A stretch of 64,000 nt of DNA from Klebsiella pneumoniae (lineage in GTDB: Bacteria > Myxococcota_A > UBA796 > SXON01): the NCBI GenBank assembly GCA_945861635.1, contig CAMAWH010000012.1, positions 47,953-111,952 of the forward strand, given 5' to 3'. The notes under the pieces were generated by a model. It did not search any database, was not told where the DNA came from, and saw nothing but the letters and a program-made list of their open reading frames with translations. This document shows, piece after piece, positions 55,381-63,260 of the stretch. Each line of letters begins with the position of its first letter. Position 1 is the first letter of the stretch. The position numbers and the translations under genes were made by a program.

Positions 55381-57060
55381 ATGGACGCTACGCTGCCCCT
55401 GACGCTCGACCACGAGCGCGTCGCCAACGAAATCAAGCATTGGGTTCGCCTGACCGCGGCGTGCAACTCCAAGTGTATTTTCTGCCTGGACGCAGAGGCG
55501 CAGGACGGCAGGTTCATGGCCTTCGACGATATCCAGACGGAAATCCGACGCGGTCGCGACGAGAAGGGCGCGACGCGGCTCGTGGTCAGCGGCGGAGAGG
55601 CCACGCTGCATCCGCAGTTTCACGACGCCGTGCGGTACGGAAAATACGTCGGCTATCGTTGGGTGCAGACGGTTACCAACGGGCAGCGCCTGGCCGATCG
55701 CGGGTATTTACTTTCCGCCCTCGACGCCGGACTCGACGAGATCACATTTTCCCTCCACGGGCACACCCCGGAGCTGCACGACCGCTTGACTCGAACCAAG
55801 AACGGCTTCGAAAACCTCATGCGCGGGATGGTGCGTGCCGTCCGCCTCGATCGCTGCGTCGTGAACGTAGACGTCTGTATCAACCGTCAGAATGTGGAGC
55901 ACCTCGAAGCGATCGTGGCCCTGTGCGCACGCGTCGGCGTGCGGGAATTCGATCTCCTCCACATCATTCCGCAAGGCGTGGCGTTCGAAAATCGCGAGGA
56001 GTTGTTCTACGACGTCGACCAACACGCCGACAGTCTCCGGCGAGCATTCCGCCTGGCGCGCCATCCTGATTTCCACATTTGGACCAACCGGTTTCCGGTC
56101 CAGCATCTGGAGGGCATGGAGGAGTTGATTCAAGACCCTCATAAAATGCTCGACGAGGTCGGCGGGCGGCGCCGGCAGTTCCGCCGCTACCTCGACACGG
56201 GCGCACCGATAGAGTGCCGAGACAAGGCGCGTTGTCCGCATTGTTTCATTGAGCCTTTCTGCTCGGCGCTCGATCGCCACGTGTCGGACCAGCGTGCCGG
56301 GGCATTCACGGTCTGGTGGGTTGGGGATCGGCACGATCTGGTGGACCGCCGCCCCCCCGGCACAATTCAGGTCGGAACCAACACCATGCCCGCCGCGCCA
56401 GTTCCCGTATACCTCCGGGCGGCGAGTTTCGTAGACGCCGTATTTCCGGCAGGCTCACGGGCCGTCGCCACGCGGCCAGAGCACCTGGACCAACTGGCCG
56501 GGGTGAACGTTGATGTCGAGGTTCATCTGACGAAAGAAATGTGCGCTGGTTTGGTCGGTCGCGCCATTGCAGCCAACTGGATCCTCCACGCGCCAACATA
56601 TTTGCACGCGGCGGAGTCGGCCGCGCTCGACCCTGACTATCGGGGTTTTTTCACGGGACTGGCGCCTGGCGCGCGCGCCCAGAACTTGCCAGCCTGCCTC
56701 GCTCCCGGCGCCATGCTGGAAGCCGCCCCCCGCATTCTTGACGCCTCGCTGTTTCACCAGACCGGAGAAATGGCGATTGATGCTTTCGTGGATGGGTACG
56801 TGCAACATGAGTATCGCGCGAAATCGCTGCGATGTTCCAGCTGTGCCGTGAACCACGCCTGCCCAGGCGCGCAATTGCAATATCTACGTGCGCACGGATT
56901 CAAACAACTCCAGCCCCTGACGCAAGCCGTTTCCGTGCCCGTGTTCACGTCTCCCCGCCTACGAGACGGCGTCGTCCCACAGCCGGGTTCCGTTCGACTG
57001 CCCTTGCCCGGAAACGCCCCCGTTCCCTTCATCGATACCGCTCCCGGTCGGCGTTCCTGA
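55381..57060 (+). CDS. Radical SAM protein 5 with a long C-terminal second domain
   Basis: 559 residues. C28-x3-C32-x2-C35 (TAACNSKCIFCLDAE), GGE in VSGGEATLHP, and a cluster motif CPHCFIEPFC at about 288-297 end the first unit. Residues about 320-559 form a second part with no cluster motif at its start, but ending in another CSSCAVNHACPGAQLQYLRAHG. This looks like a fused degenerate radical SAM half or a second auxiliary-cluster domain. The start at 55381 (not the ATG at 55357) leaves 22 bases to the divergent hydroxylase gene. It touches the next gene by one base (TGATG). Confidence 0.82.
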   Translation: MDATLPLTLDHERVANEIKHWVRLTAACNSKCIFCLDAEAQDGRFMAFDDIQTEIRRGRDEKGATRLVVSGGEATLHPQFHDAVRYGKYVGYRWVQTVTNGQRLADRGYLLSALDAGLDEITFSLHGHTPELHDRLTRTKNGFENLMRGMVRAVRLDRCVVNVDVCINRQNVEHLEAIVALCARVGVREFDLLHIIPQGVAFENREELFYDVDQHADSLRRAFRLARHPDFHIWTNRFPVQHLEGMEELIQDPHKMLDEVGGRRRQFRRYLDTGAPIECRDKARCPHCFIEPFCSALDRHVSDQRAGAFTVWWVGDRHDLVDRRPPGTIQVGTNTMPAAPVPVYLRAASFVDAVFPAGSRAVATRPEHLDQLAGVNVDVEVHLTKEMCAGLVGRAIAANWILHAPTYLHAAESAALDPDYRGFFTGLAPGARAQNLPACLAPGAMLEAAPRILDASLFHQTGEMAIDAFVDGYVQHEYRAKSLRCSSCAVNHACPGAQLQYLRAHGFKQLQPLTQAVSVPVFTSPRLRDGVVPQPGSVRLPLPGNAPVPFIDTAPGRRS

Positions 57061-58112
57061 TGGCGAATCTCGGCTACCTCCAGCTCACGCGGGAGTGTCG
57101 GCAGCACTGCCGGTTCTGCTCGAATCCACCCAGCGGAGTGTACCTGTCGGACGCCGAGATGCAGGAGGCCCTGGACGATCTCGTGACGCGCGGGTACGAC
57201 GGAGTCATCCTTACCGGCGGCGAACCGACCTTGGCGCCGCTGCTGCTTCCCGCCGTCGAGTTCGCCAAGTCGCGGGGGTTGTTCATCCGCATGATCACGA
57301 ATGGCCAACGGGTCTCCGAATTGGATTTTCTGCGGGGTTTGGTAGACGCCGGCCTCACCCACCTCCACCTTTCCCTGCACTCGGGGCGGCGTCAGGTGCA
57401 TGATTTCTTGACGCAAACTCCGGGCAGTTTCGATCACATCGATGCCGCGCTCGGCCATGTCGCGGCCCTTGGTATCACCGCCGATATCAATACGGTGATC
57501 AACGCGTACAATTCAGACCACCTCGACGAAACCGTGCGTTGGGTGGTTGCCAATCATTCGCACGTTCGGCATTTTGTTTGGAACAACATGGACCCGAACA
57601 TGAATCGTGCGGAGCGCAACCCGGACGTCATTCCGCGCCTCGGAGAGTTCGAGTTGTCTCTGCGCCGGTCCATGGAGTTTCTCACGGCCACCCGACGAAC
57701 GTTCCGAGCGGAGCGCGTACCGCTCTGCTACATGCCCGATTTCGCCGAATCATCGACGGAAACGCGGAAGATCGTAAAGGAAGAGGAGCGCTGCATTCGT
57801 TTCCTCGACAAGAAGGGCTTTGTGCTGCAAAAACAATTCCTGCATGGAAAGGCGGAGGCTTGCAATCATTGCACGCTCGACCCGATATGTGCCGGCCTCT
57901 ACAGCATGTCGTACCATTACGACCCCGCCGAGTTGTTTCCTGTTGTGCGAGATCCCGTCGCCGTCATGCGGCGGGTATTGCGCGCGGAGCCTTCTCCCGA
58001 GTTGGTTGAACGCGTGTTGGCGCGCCGCGGAATGCGCTCGGACGAGCAACCCGATGACCACGGACAGCGTACCCCCGGCGCCTCCAGTCTTTCCGGAAAT
58101 GACCATGCCTGA
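57060..58112 (+). CDS. Radical SAM protein 6 with C-terminal CxxCxxxxxC cluster motif
   Basis: 350 residues from the ATG at 57060. C13-x3-C17-x2-C20 (RECRQHCRFCSNPP), GGE in LTGGEPTLAP, LSLHSGRRQVHDFLTQTPGS on the substrate side; the C-terminal CNHCTLDPIC with a preceding ERCIRFL may hold one auxiliary cluster. The tail (about 290-350) is charged and disordered-looking. It overlaps the ferredoxin gene, its probable electron donor. Confidence 0.85.
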   Translation: MANLGYLQLTRECRQHCRFCSNPPSGVYLSDAEMQEALDDLVTRGYDGVILTGGEPTLAPLLLPAVEFAKSRGLFIRMITNGQRVSELDFLRGLVDAGLTHLHLSLHSGRRQVHDFLTQTPGSFDHIDAALGHVAALGITADINTVINAYNSDHLDETVRWVVANHSHVRHFVWNNMDPNMNRAERNPDVIPRLGEFELSLRRSMEFLTATRRTFRAERVPLCYMPDFAESSTETRKIVKEEERCIRFLDKKGFVLQKQFLHGKAEACNHCTLDPICAGLYSMSYHYDPAELFPVVRDPVAVMRRVLRAEPSPELVERVLARRGMRSDEQPDDHGQRTPGASSLSGNDHA

Positions 58113-58350
58113 TCCGAACAAAAAACACCCGCAGAACGCTGCTGGTCCGTGGTACGTGGATTCCACGTGCATTTCCTGCGACACGTGTACCGACATTTCA
58201 CCCGAGATATTTTCCCGCGACACGAACCGAAAGGCCTTTGTGCGGGAGCACCGCCCTGGCGAGTCGGACCTGTTTCGCTTCGCGGTAGAAAGCTGCCCGG
58301 TGGAGGCGGTGGGAGCAGACGAGCCGCCGGATCAGGGGCAGCGCCGGTAG
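58105..58350 (+). CDS. Single-cluster [4Fe-4S] ferredoxin
   Basis: 81 residues. The cluster ligands are C-x2-C-x2-C in CISCDTCTDISPEIF and a distant CPVEAVG, the pattern of one-cluster ferredoxins. The segment FSRDTNRKAFV is the usual loop between them. It overlaps radical SAM gene 6 by 8 bases, so it is probably the dedicated electron donor for the radical SAM enzymes. An ATG 6 bases upstream (58099) is equally in frame. It converges on the membrane protein gene with a 19-base overlap. Confidence 0.88.
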   Translation: MPDPNKKHPQNAAGPWYVDSTCISCDTCTDISPEIFSRDTNRKAFVREHRPGESDLFRFAVESCPVEAVGADEPPDQGQRR

Positions 58351-60080
58351 AAGCCAACGTCGAAGCCGCCGGTGGGTAACGGTAGGTCAACGTCACTCAC
58401 GCCGACGATCGTTTCCACGGCAACCGGGCAGGCCGTGCGGACGCACGCCGGCGCTGACACATCGTTGATACATGCCAGGCCGTGATACAAAATCGATGGT
58501 TCATCGCTGTCCGACCAGCGTGCCTTGCCCATGGATTCCATGACCATCCGGAACTTTTCGGCATGGGAGGCGGAGCTGACGAAGCGAATCCGAGCGTCCG
58601 CCGGCAGCGTCGGAACCGTCTCCGCGAGAAAGCGGAATTCGCGCGCCTGCGGATATTCTGGGACGGCGTGCCACAGATACGGTGCCGCGCCAGCAAGGAG
58701 CAGGAGCCACCCCCATCGTCGTAAGGCGTAAACGCCGTATCCGACGAGCAGTGCCCAACCAACCTGCGCGGGGAGCTGGAGGCGGATAGCATCGGCCAGC
58801 GGCCACACCTTCGTCACGACCGCGCCGGTTCCCAAGGCGATCGTCGCAATCGCCAGCCACCGCAGGGCGCGCGGCGCACACACCATGCCGACGAGTGCCA
58901 GCGCCCACCAGGCCGGAGGCGTGAACCCCGCGTGGAGGAAAAGCTGAAACGCTCGTTCGGGCTCGGGCATGCCGATGCGAGGGGTGAGCGCGTGGGTAAG
59001 CGTCTCCGCATCCAACAATGTTTCCGGTTGTAGAACGGCGGTCGACACCGGCAGTGTCGAAGCCCGCCCGAGCACGCCCAGCACAAGTGCACCCACGAAG
59101 GGAAGGCGGAATCGGGACGGGTTCCCCCAGAGAAGGGCCGCCGGGAGCACCGCGAGAGGAAGCGCGTCCGGCCGGGTGTAGACCATCGCCACAGTTGCAG
59201 CGACGGCCGCCATGCCTCCCGCCCCCCCCGCAGGGGCCGCCACCAGCGCCGCCAGCAACAGCGTCGTCACAGGAATGTGCAGCGCCTCACTTCGGGACAG
59301 GGCCAGATGCGCAGGAAGCAGGGTCAGCGCGACCGCCGCGGCAAGCGCGGGGCTGTCTGTACGCGCCCATCGGCACACCAGCACGTAGAGCAGCGCCGGG
59401 GCCAGCGCTGCCACCACCAGATTGCCCGTGAAAATGCTGGACGGCGTGGCCCCGAGCACCGCGACGAACGGTGCCATGACCACCGCAAACCCCGGACCGT
59501 ACGGCGTTCCCCACTCCCACCCGAGTCCGATGCCGAGCTTCTCGTAGCCGGCCCCCCCGCCGTTGAAAATACCCGGCGAGACGACCGCCAAACGGACGCA
59601 TAGGGCGACGACAACGATGGCGATCGGTCGCCATGTCCACCGACGAATCGTCGTGAGGGCTGCCACCAGACCGACGACGGCAAGCGCCCCCAGATAGCGG
59701 CCAACGGCGCCAGCGGATGCCTGGATTGGACTCTCCGGCGTTCCCGTTCGCGGACGCAAACGGGCGTCGGAAGCGGCCAACCGTTCGCATAGCGGCGAGA
59801 GGTCGATGCTGTCCGTCTTTCCGGAGCCGAGGTCGTAGCGCGGGTAGATCGTCAGGCCGTGCGTTGCGCAGAGTCCTTCGTGCACCGGGTCAGCGGTCGT
59901 CAGTTCGGCGGGCAGCGTGCCCCCGGCGCTATCGACCCAATACCGCTCATACTCGGAATGCACCTCCACGCGCACGACGCGGCCATAGCCGATAATGTCT
60001 CCTACAGCGGCAATCTCGCCGGCCGGAACGTCCCGCGGATCTTCTGCGACGGCGCTTGCTATCGAGGCGAACCACCACAC
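58332..60080 (-). CDS. Multi-pass membrane protein, GT-C glycosyltransferase-like
   Basis: 582 residues. An N-terminal periplasmic part (about 15-125) precedes roughly ten hydrophobic helices (from about 130 to 470) and a C-terminal extracytoplasmic domain. The segment GWEWGTPYGPGFAVVMAPF after the first helices resembles the first external loop of ArnT/PMT-type GT-C enzymes (YGPG), which move sugars from polyprenyl carriers. No clear catalytic Asp pair was assigned. GTG start, divergent from the Ig-repeat gene. Whether it belongs to the Hxs locus is unclear; opposite strand and envelope character argue against it. Confidence 0.75.
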   Translation of the reverse strand: MWWFASIASAVAEDPRDVPAGEIAAVGDIIGYGRVVRVEVHSEYERYWVDSAGGTLPAELTTADPVHEGLCATHGLTIYPRYDLGSGKTDSIDLSPLCERLAASDARLRPRTGTPESPIQASAGAVGRYLGALAVVGLVAALTTIRRWTWRPIAIVVVALCVRLAVVSPGIFNGGGAGYEKLGIGLGWEWGTPYGPGFAVVMAPFVAVLGATPSSIFTGNLVVAALAPALLYVLVCRWARTDSPALAAAVALTLLPAHLALSRSEALHIPVTTLLLAALVAAPAGGAGGMAAVAATVAMVYTRPDALPLAVLPAALLWGNPSRFRLPFVGALVLGVLGRASTLPVSTAVLQPETLLDAETLTHALTPRIGMPEPERAFQLFLHAGFTPPAWWALALVGMVCAPRALRWLAIATIALGTGAVVTKVWPLADAIRLQLPAQVGWALLVGYGVYALRRWGWLLLLAGAAPYLWHAVPEYPQAREFRFLAETVPTLPADARIRFVSSASHAEKFRMVMESMGKARWSDSDEPSILYHGLACINDVSAPACVRTACPVAVETIVGVSDVDLPLPTGGFDVGFYRRCP

Positions 60081-60107
60081 CTCGTCGAACTACCACGTTC
60101 GCCGCCA

Positions 60108-60136
60108 TTGAGGGTCGCCCAGAAGCCCCGTATACT
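60108..60136 (+). promoter_or_regulatory. Predicted sigma70-type promoter
   Basis: TTGAGG (60108-60113), a 17-base spacer and TATACT (60131-60136) form one of the best promoters in the window. Transcription would begin near 60143, after the TTG that could otherwise start the next gene, which raises the start-codon question discussed in the findings. Confidence 0.55.
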
Positions 60137-62729
60137 GGGCGCGTCGAGGTGTGTCATTCGCAGCGCGTTCGCACTTTTGGTCCTGGCCGGCTGCGGCGAT
60201 ACCACCGTGAGCAAATTCAGTGAGCCGCCGATTGTGGCTATCGAGAGCCCCGCGACGGGCTCCACCATCGATGAGGGCGTCTCGATCGAGATGAGCGGGC
60301 GCGTCGTGGATAAGCGATACACGGACAGCCTTGATCAAGAGCGGGCCGTGTGGGCCGTAGACGGCGCAAAAGTCTGCGAGGCCGCCGTTTTCGATACGAA
60401 CGGGCTGAGCACGTGCGCCCATATATTTTCCGCGGGGCCGGCCACGGTCAGCCTGACGGCAACCAACCCGGACGGCCGGACGGCGAATGCAATTTCTGAG
60501 CTTACCGTCAACGTGAATCACGCGCCGAGCGCGGAAATCACCTCCCCGGTGAATGGCACCGAATATTACAGCAATTCCCTGACCGATTTCGAAGGGTTTG
60601 CGACGGACGGTGAAGACCTCTCGGAGCTGCTCACCGTGCGGTGGGAGTCGTCCATCGATGGAATTCTGCCGATCACCGCCCCGCCGTCTGGGGACGGCAA
60701 GATTTCAGGCAGCACCACGCTCACCGTCGGCGAGCACCGCCTCCTGCTCACCATCACCGATACCACCGGCCGCACGGGCACGGATTCCACCAGCATTTAC
60801 GTCGTCGCGGGCAGTCGGCCGGATCTCGAATTGTTGTCGCCTGTTTCCGGCGACCTGGCCAACTACGGCGACAAGGTGAATTTTGAGGCGCATGTTACCG
60901 ACGCGGAGGACGACCCTGCGGATCTGCTGTTCAGTTGGACGTCCAGTATCGACGGCGAGTTCCGCACCGACGGCGCGTCCTCGTCCGGAGACGCAGGATT
61001 CACCTACGATGGGCTTACGAACGGCACGCACACCATTACGGTGACGGTGACGGATACGGATGGAATCACGGCGCGCGACAGCGCGACGTTGTACGTCAAT
61101 ACGCTTCCCTCGGCCCCGACCGTCCTCATTTCTCCCGACCCTGCGGGCTCCGATGATGATTTGGCGGTGAATATCACCGGCCCCTCGGTAGACGGAGAAG
61201 GCGACCCGATCACGTATTCGTACCTTTGGTATCAGAACGGCGTCGTCACGACCTACATTTCCAATCCCCTCCCCCGCGCGGCCACGACACGCGGAGAGAT
61301 TTGGACGGTCGAAGTTGCGCCCAACGATGGTCACGGAGATGGGCTGGTGGGTCTGGACAGTATTTCCATCGGAAATGGCCCGCCCTCGGCCACCGGCGTC
61401 AGTATTTCGCCGGCCACGGCGTACACCGACGACATGCTGACCGCCATCGTGACGGGTTGGTCCGACCCGGACGGAGACGTCGAAGGCTACCATTACCAGT
61501 GGTTCAAGAATGGCGCGCCCATCGCCGGCGCCACCGATCCAACGCTCGCGGGAACGTATTTTTCCAAAGGCGACGATGTGGTGGTGGAGGCGACCCCATG
61601 GGATGCCGCGGATGAAGGTGCGCCGCTCGCCTCGGGCACGCGAACGATCCAAAATAGCGTACCGACAACACCGGGTGTTGCGGTCATTCCCGAGCGGCCG
61701 GAGCAGGACGACGGGCTGGAGTGCACGATCATCGCTGCGTCCACCGACGCCGACGGTGACGCCATCACCTACACCTACAGTTGGACCAACAACGGCTCGG
61801 CAACCGGCCTTGCCACGTCAACCGTGGCGGCCTCCTACACAAGCGATGGCGAGACGTGGGAATGTACGGTCACCCCCGCGGATAGCTCGGGCGCCGGAAC
61901 GGCAGGCGTCGATTCCGTCGTGGTCAACGACTACACGGCGCCGGACGCGCCGATCCTGACCGCAATCGATGAATATCGCAACGAAACAAGCGCCGTCATC
62001 TACGGCACGACGGAAGCCAACGTCGATGTCACGCTCTACATGGTCACATCCACGGGAACGAGCACGGACACCACCACGGCGTCGGCGGCCGGCTCGTTCA
62101 CGTTCTCGGAGGCCCTGACGCGCGGTTCGTCGTACAGTGTCTACGCCACCGCCACCGACAGCGCCGGCAATACCAGCGCTGTGTCGAACACGCTGTCCAC
62201 CGAGGTGTGCGACCCCTACGACGATTACGAGGACTCCACGGGCTACGGAGATTCGTGCACCAACCCGGTTATCGATTGGGCCACGGTTGCGGACGACGGC
62301 GCAACGACCATCACGCTGACCGGAAATATACTCGAAAGTTCGGACGAGGACTGGCTGCTGGTCGAAACGTCCGATAGCGTCGGACCGGGCATTAATTACT
62401 ATCGTTTCCATGTGGAAATGACGCATGGAACCAGCACATACGGCTTCGCGGTCTATGAGGGCGGGTGCACGAACGCATATCTGGACTGCGCCGCCGGGAG
62501 CAGTTCCGACCCGGAGGGCTCCGGCTATTCAGAATATGAATATTATGCGCAGGACGTTGGCGATGGCGGACACACGATTCCCGGAGAAACGCGGTACTGC
62601 TACGACGGCCACGGCGAATATAATAATTGCGATGACCTGTCGAGTGACTACTACATTCACGTCTTCCGAAACACCTCGAGCTATTCCTGTGAATACTACG
62701 AGCTGGAAATCACCAACGGAACCTGGTAG
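60108..62729 (+). CDS. Large Ig-repeat surface lipoprotein, start codon uncertain
   Basis: About 860-875 residues. A lipoprotein signal (RSAFALLVLAGCGD, lipobox LAGC) is followed by about seven Ig/cadherin-like modules: three opening with VAIESPATGSTIDEG-type strands, three with SPATAYTDDMLTAIV and DPDGDVEGYHYQWFKNG motifs, and one APILTAIDEYRNETSAVIYG module; the C-terminal 180 residues are a separate Tyr/Cys-rich domain. It is probably displayed on the cell surface. No ATG or GTG stands at a sensible distance before the signal. The coordinates use the TTG at 60108; an ATT at 60156, preceded by GAGG, would give a 13-residue signal like those of neighbouring lipoproteins. Confidence 0.75.
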   Translation: MRVAQKPRILGASRCVIRSAFALLVLAGCGDTTVSKFSEPPIVAIESPATGSTIDEGVSIEMSGRVVDKRYTDSLDQERAVWAVDGAKVCEAAVFDTNGLSTCAHIFSAGPATVSLTATNPDGRTANAISELTVNVNHAPSAEITSPVNGTEYYSNSLTDFEGFATDGEDLSELLTVRWESSIDGILPITAPPSGDGKISGSTTLTVGEHRLLLTITDTTGRTGTDSTSIYVVAGSRPDLELLSPVSGDLANYGDKVNFEAHVTDAEDDPADLLFSWTSSIDGEFRTDGASSSGDAGFTYDGLTNGTHTITVTVTDTDGITARDSATLYVNTLPSAPTVLISPDPAGSDDDLAVNITGPSVDGEGDPITYSYLWYQNGVVTTYISNPLPRAATTRGEIWTVEVAPNDGHGDGLVGLDSISIGNGPPSATGVSISPATAYTDDMLTAIVTGWSDPDGDVEGYHYQWFKNGAPIAGATDPTLAGTYFSKGDDVVVEATPWDAADEGAPLASGTRTIQNSVPTTPGVAVIPERPEQDDGLECTIIAASTDADGDAITYTYSWTNNGSATGLATSTVAASYTSDGETWECTVTPADSSGAGTAGVDSVVVNDYTAPDAPILTAIDEYRNETSAVIYGTTEANVDVTLYMVTSTGTSTDTTTASAAGSFTFSEALTRGSSYSVYATATDSAGNTSAVSNTLSTEVCDPYDDYEDSTGYGDSCTNPVIDWATVADDGATTITLTGNILESSDEDWLLVETSDSVGPGINYYRFHVEMTHGTSTYGFAVYEGGCTNAYLDCAAGSSSDPEGSGYSEYEYYAQDVGDGGHTIPGETRYCYDGHGEYNNCDDLSSDYYIHVFRNTSSYSCEYYELEITNGTW

Positions 62730-62787
62730 GGCGTACGCGCCAACATTCCGCCACCCACGTTCCGGCCGGCATCCGCCGACGTTTTCG

Positions 62788-62816
62788 ACGTCGTGTCGGT
62801 TCTACGACGTGTTTTT
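62788..62816 (+). terminator. Rho-independent terminator
   Basis: ACGTCGT (62788-62794) pairs with ACGACGT (62804-62810) around a 9-base loop, followed by GTTTTT. It lies 59 bases behind the stop of the Ig-repeat lipoprotein gene. Confidence 0.65.
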
Positions 62817-63260
62817 GCCAGTCGGTGCGCGTCCGCGGAGGCGCCGTCAGACGGACGAATCCGGCGTTGGCGGCACACCCCAGGGGGGGAAAGGCCCGGC
62901 GCCGCGCGTGGCAGCGGCGGGTGGACACCGACCGGGCGATGTTCGAGGGTCACATCTCCCCTTCCTCGGTTTCTACCGTTGGTTTCCGGAGGTGTCCGGA
63001 GACGGGCGGGTGCGTCGTAAGCCGCAGATCGTTTGACCCACGTGGGCCGCCGCAAACTTTATTTTTCCCAACCTCCACCGCCAAAAACGCGCAGTCGTGG
63101 GGCGCCATCCGTGCCCGTTTGGCGGCGTCGCGCGGAAGGGGGCTCCCAGCCACCAGAAGCGGCGAACCGGCACGTCGCCGACGCGAGCGTTGCTCGTGTC
63201 GCTCCGCGCGCATCCTGACCCCCCGAAAAACACCGAAAATCGGCGCAATACGTGGACGGC
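62817..63260. other. Gene-free stretch
   Basis: About 444 bases in which open frames are short, disagree in strand and show no family pattern. The only structure seen is an imperfect hairpin near 63179-63203 (GACGCGAGC with GCTCGTGTC, one G-T pair) and short homopolymer runs (GGGGGGG near 62884, CCCCCC near 63221). It may hold the promoter of the HNH gene; I could not pick one out. Confidence 0.5.

Noticed and set aside
58332..60080. GT-C-like membrane protein as a RiPP exporter or peptide glycosyltransferase
   Set aside because: It is on the opposite strand, has no ABC or protease part, and looks like a polyprenyl-sugar transferase; membership in the locus cannot be supported.
62425..63036. 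203-residue frame running past the end of the Ig-repeat lipoprotein
   Set aside because: It overlaps the coding frame of the lipoprotein and its terminator, and has Arg/Thr/Pro-rich shadow composition.
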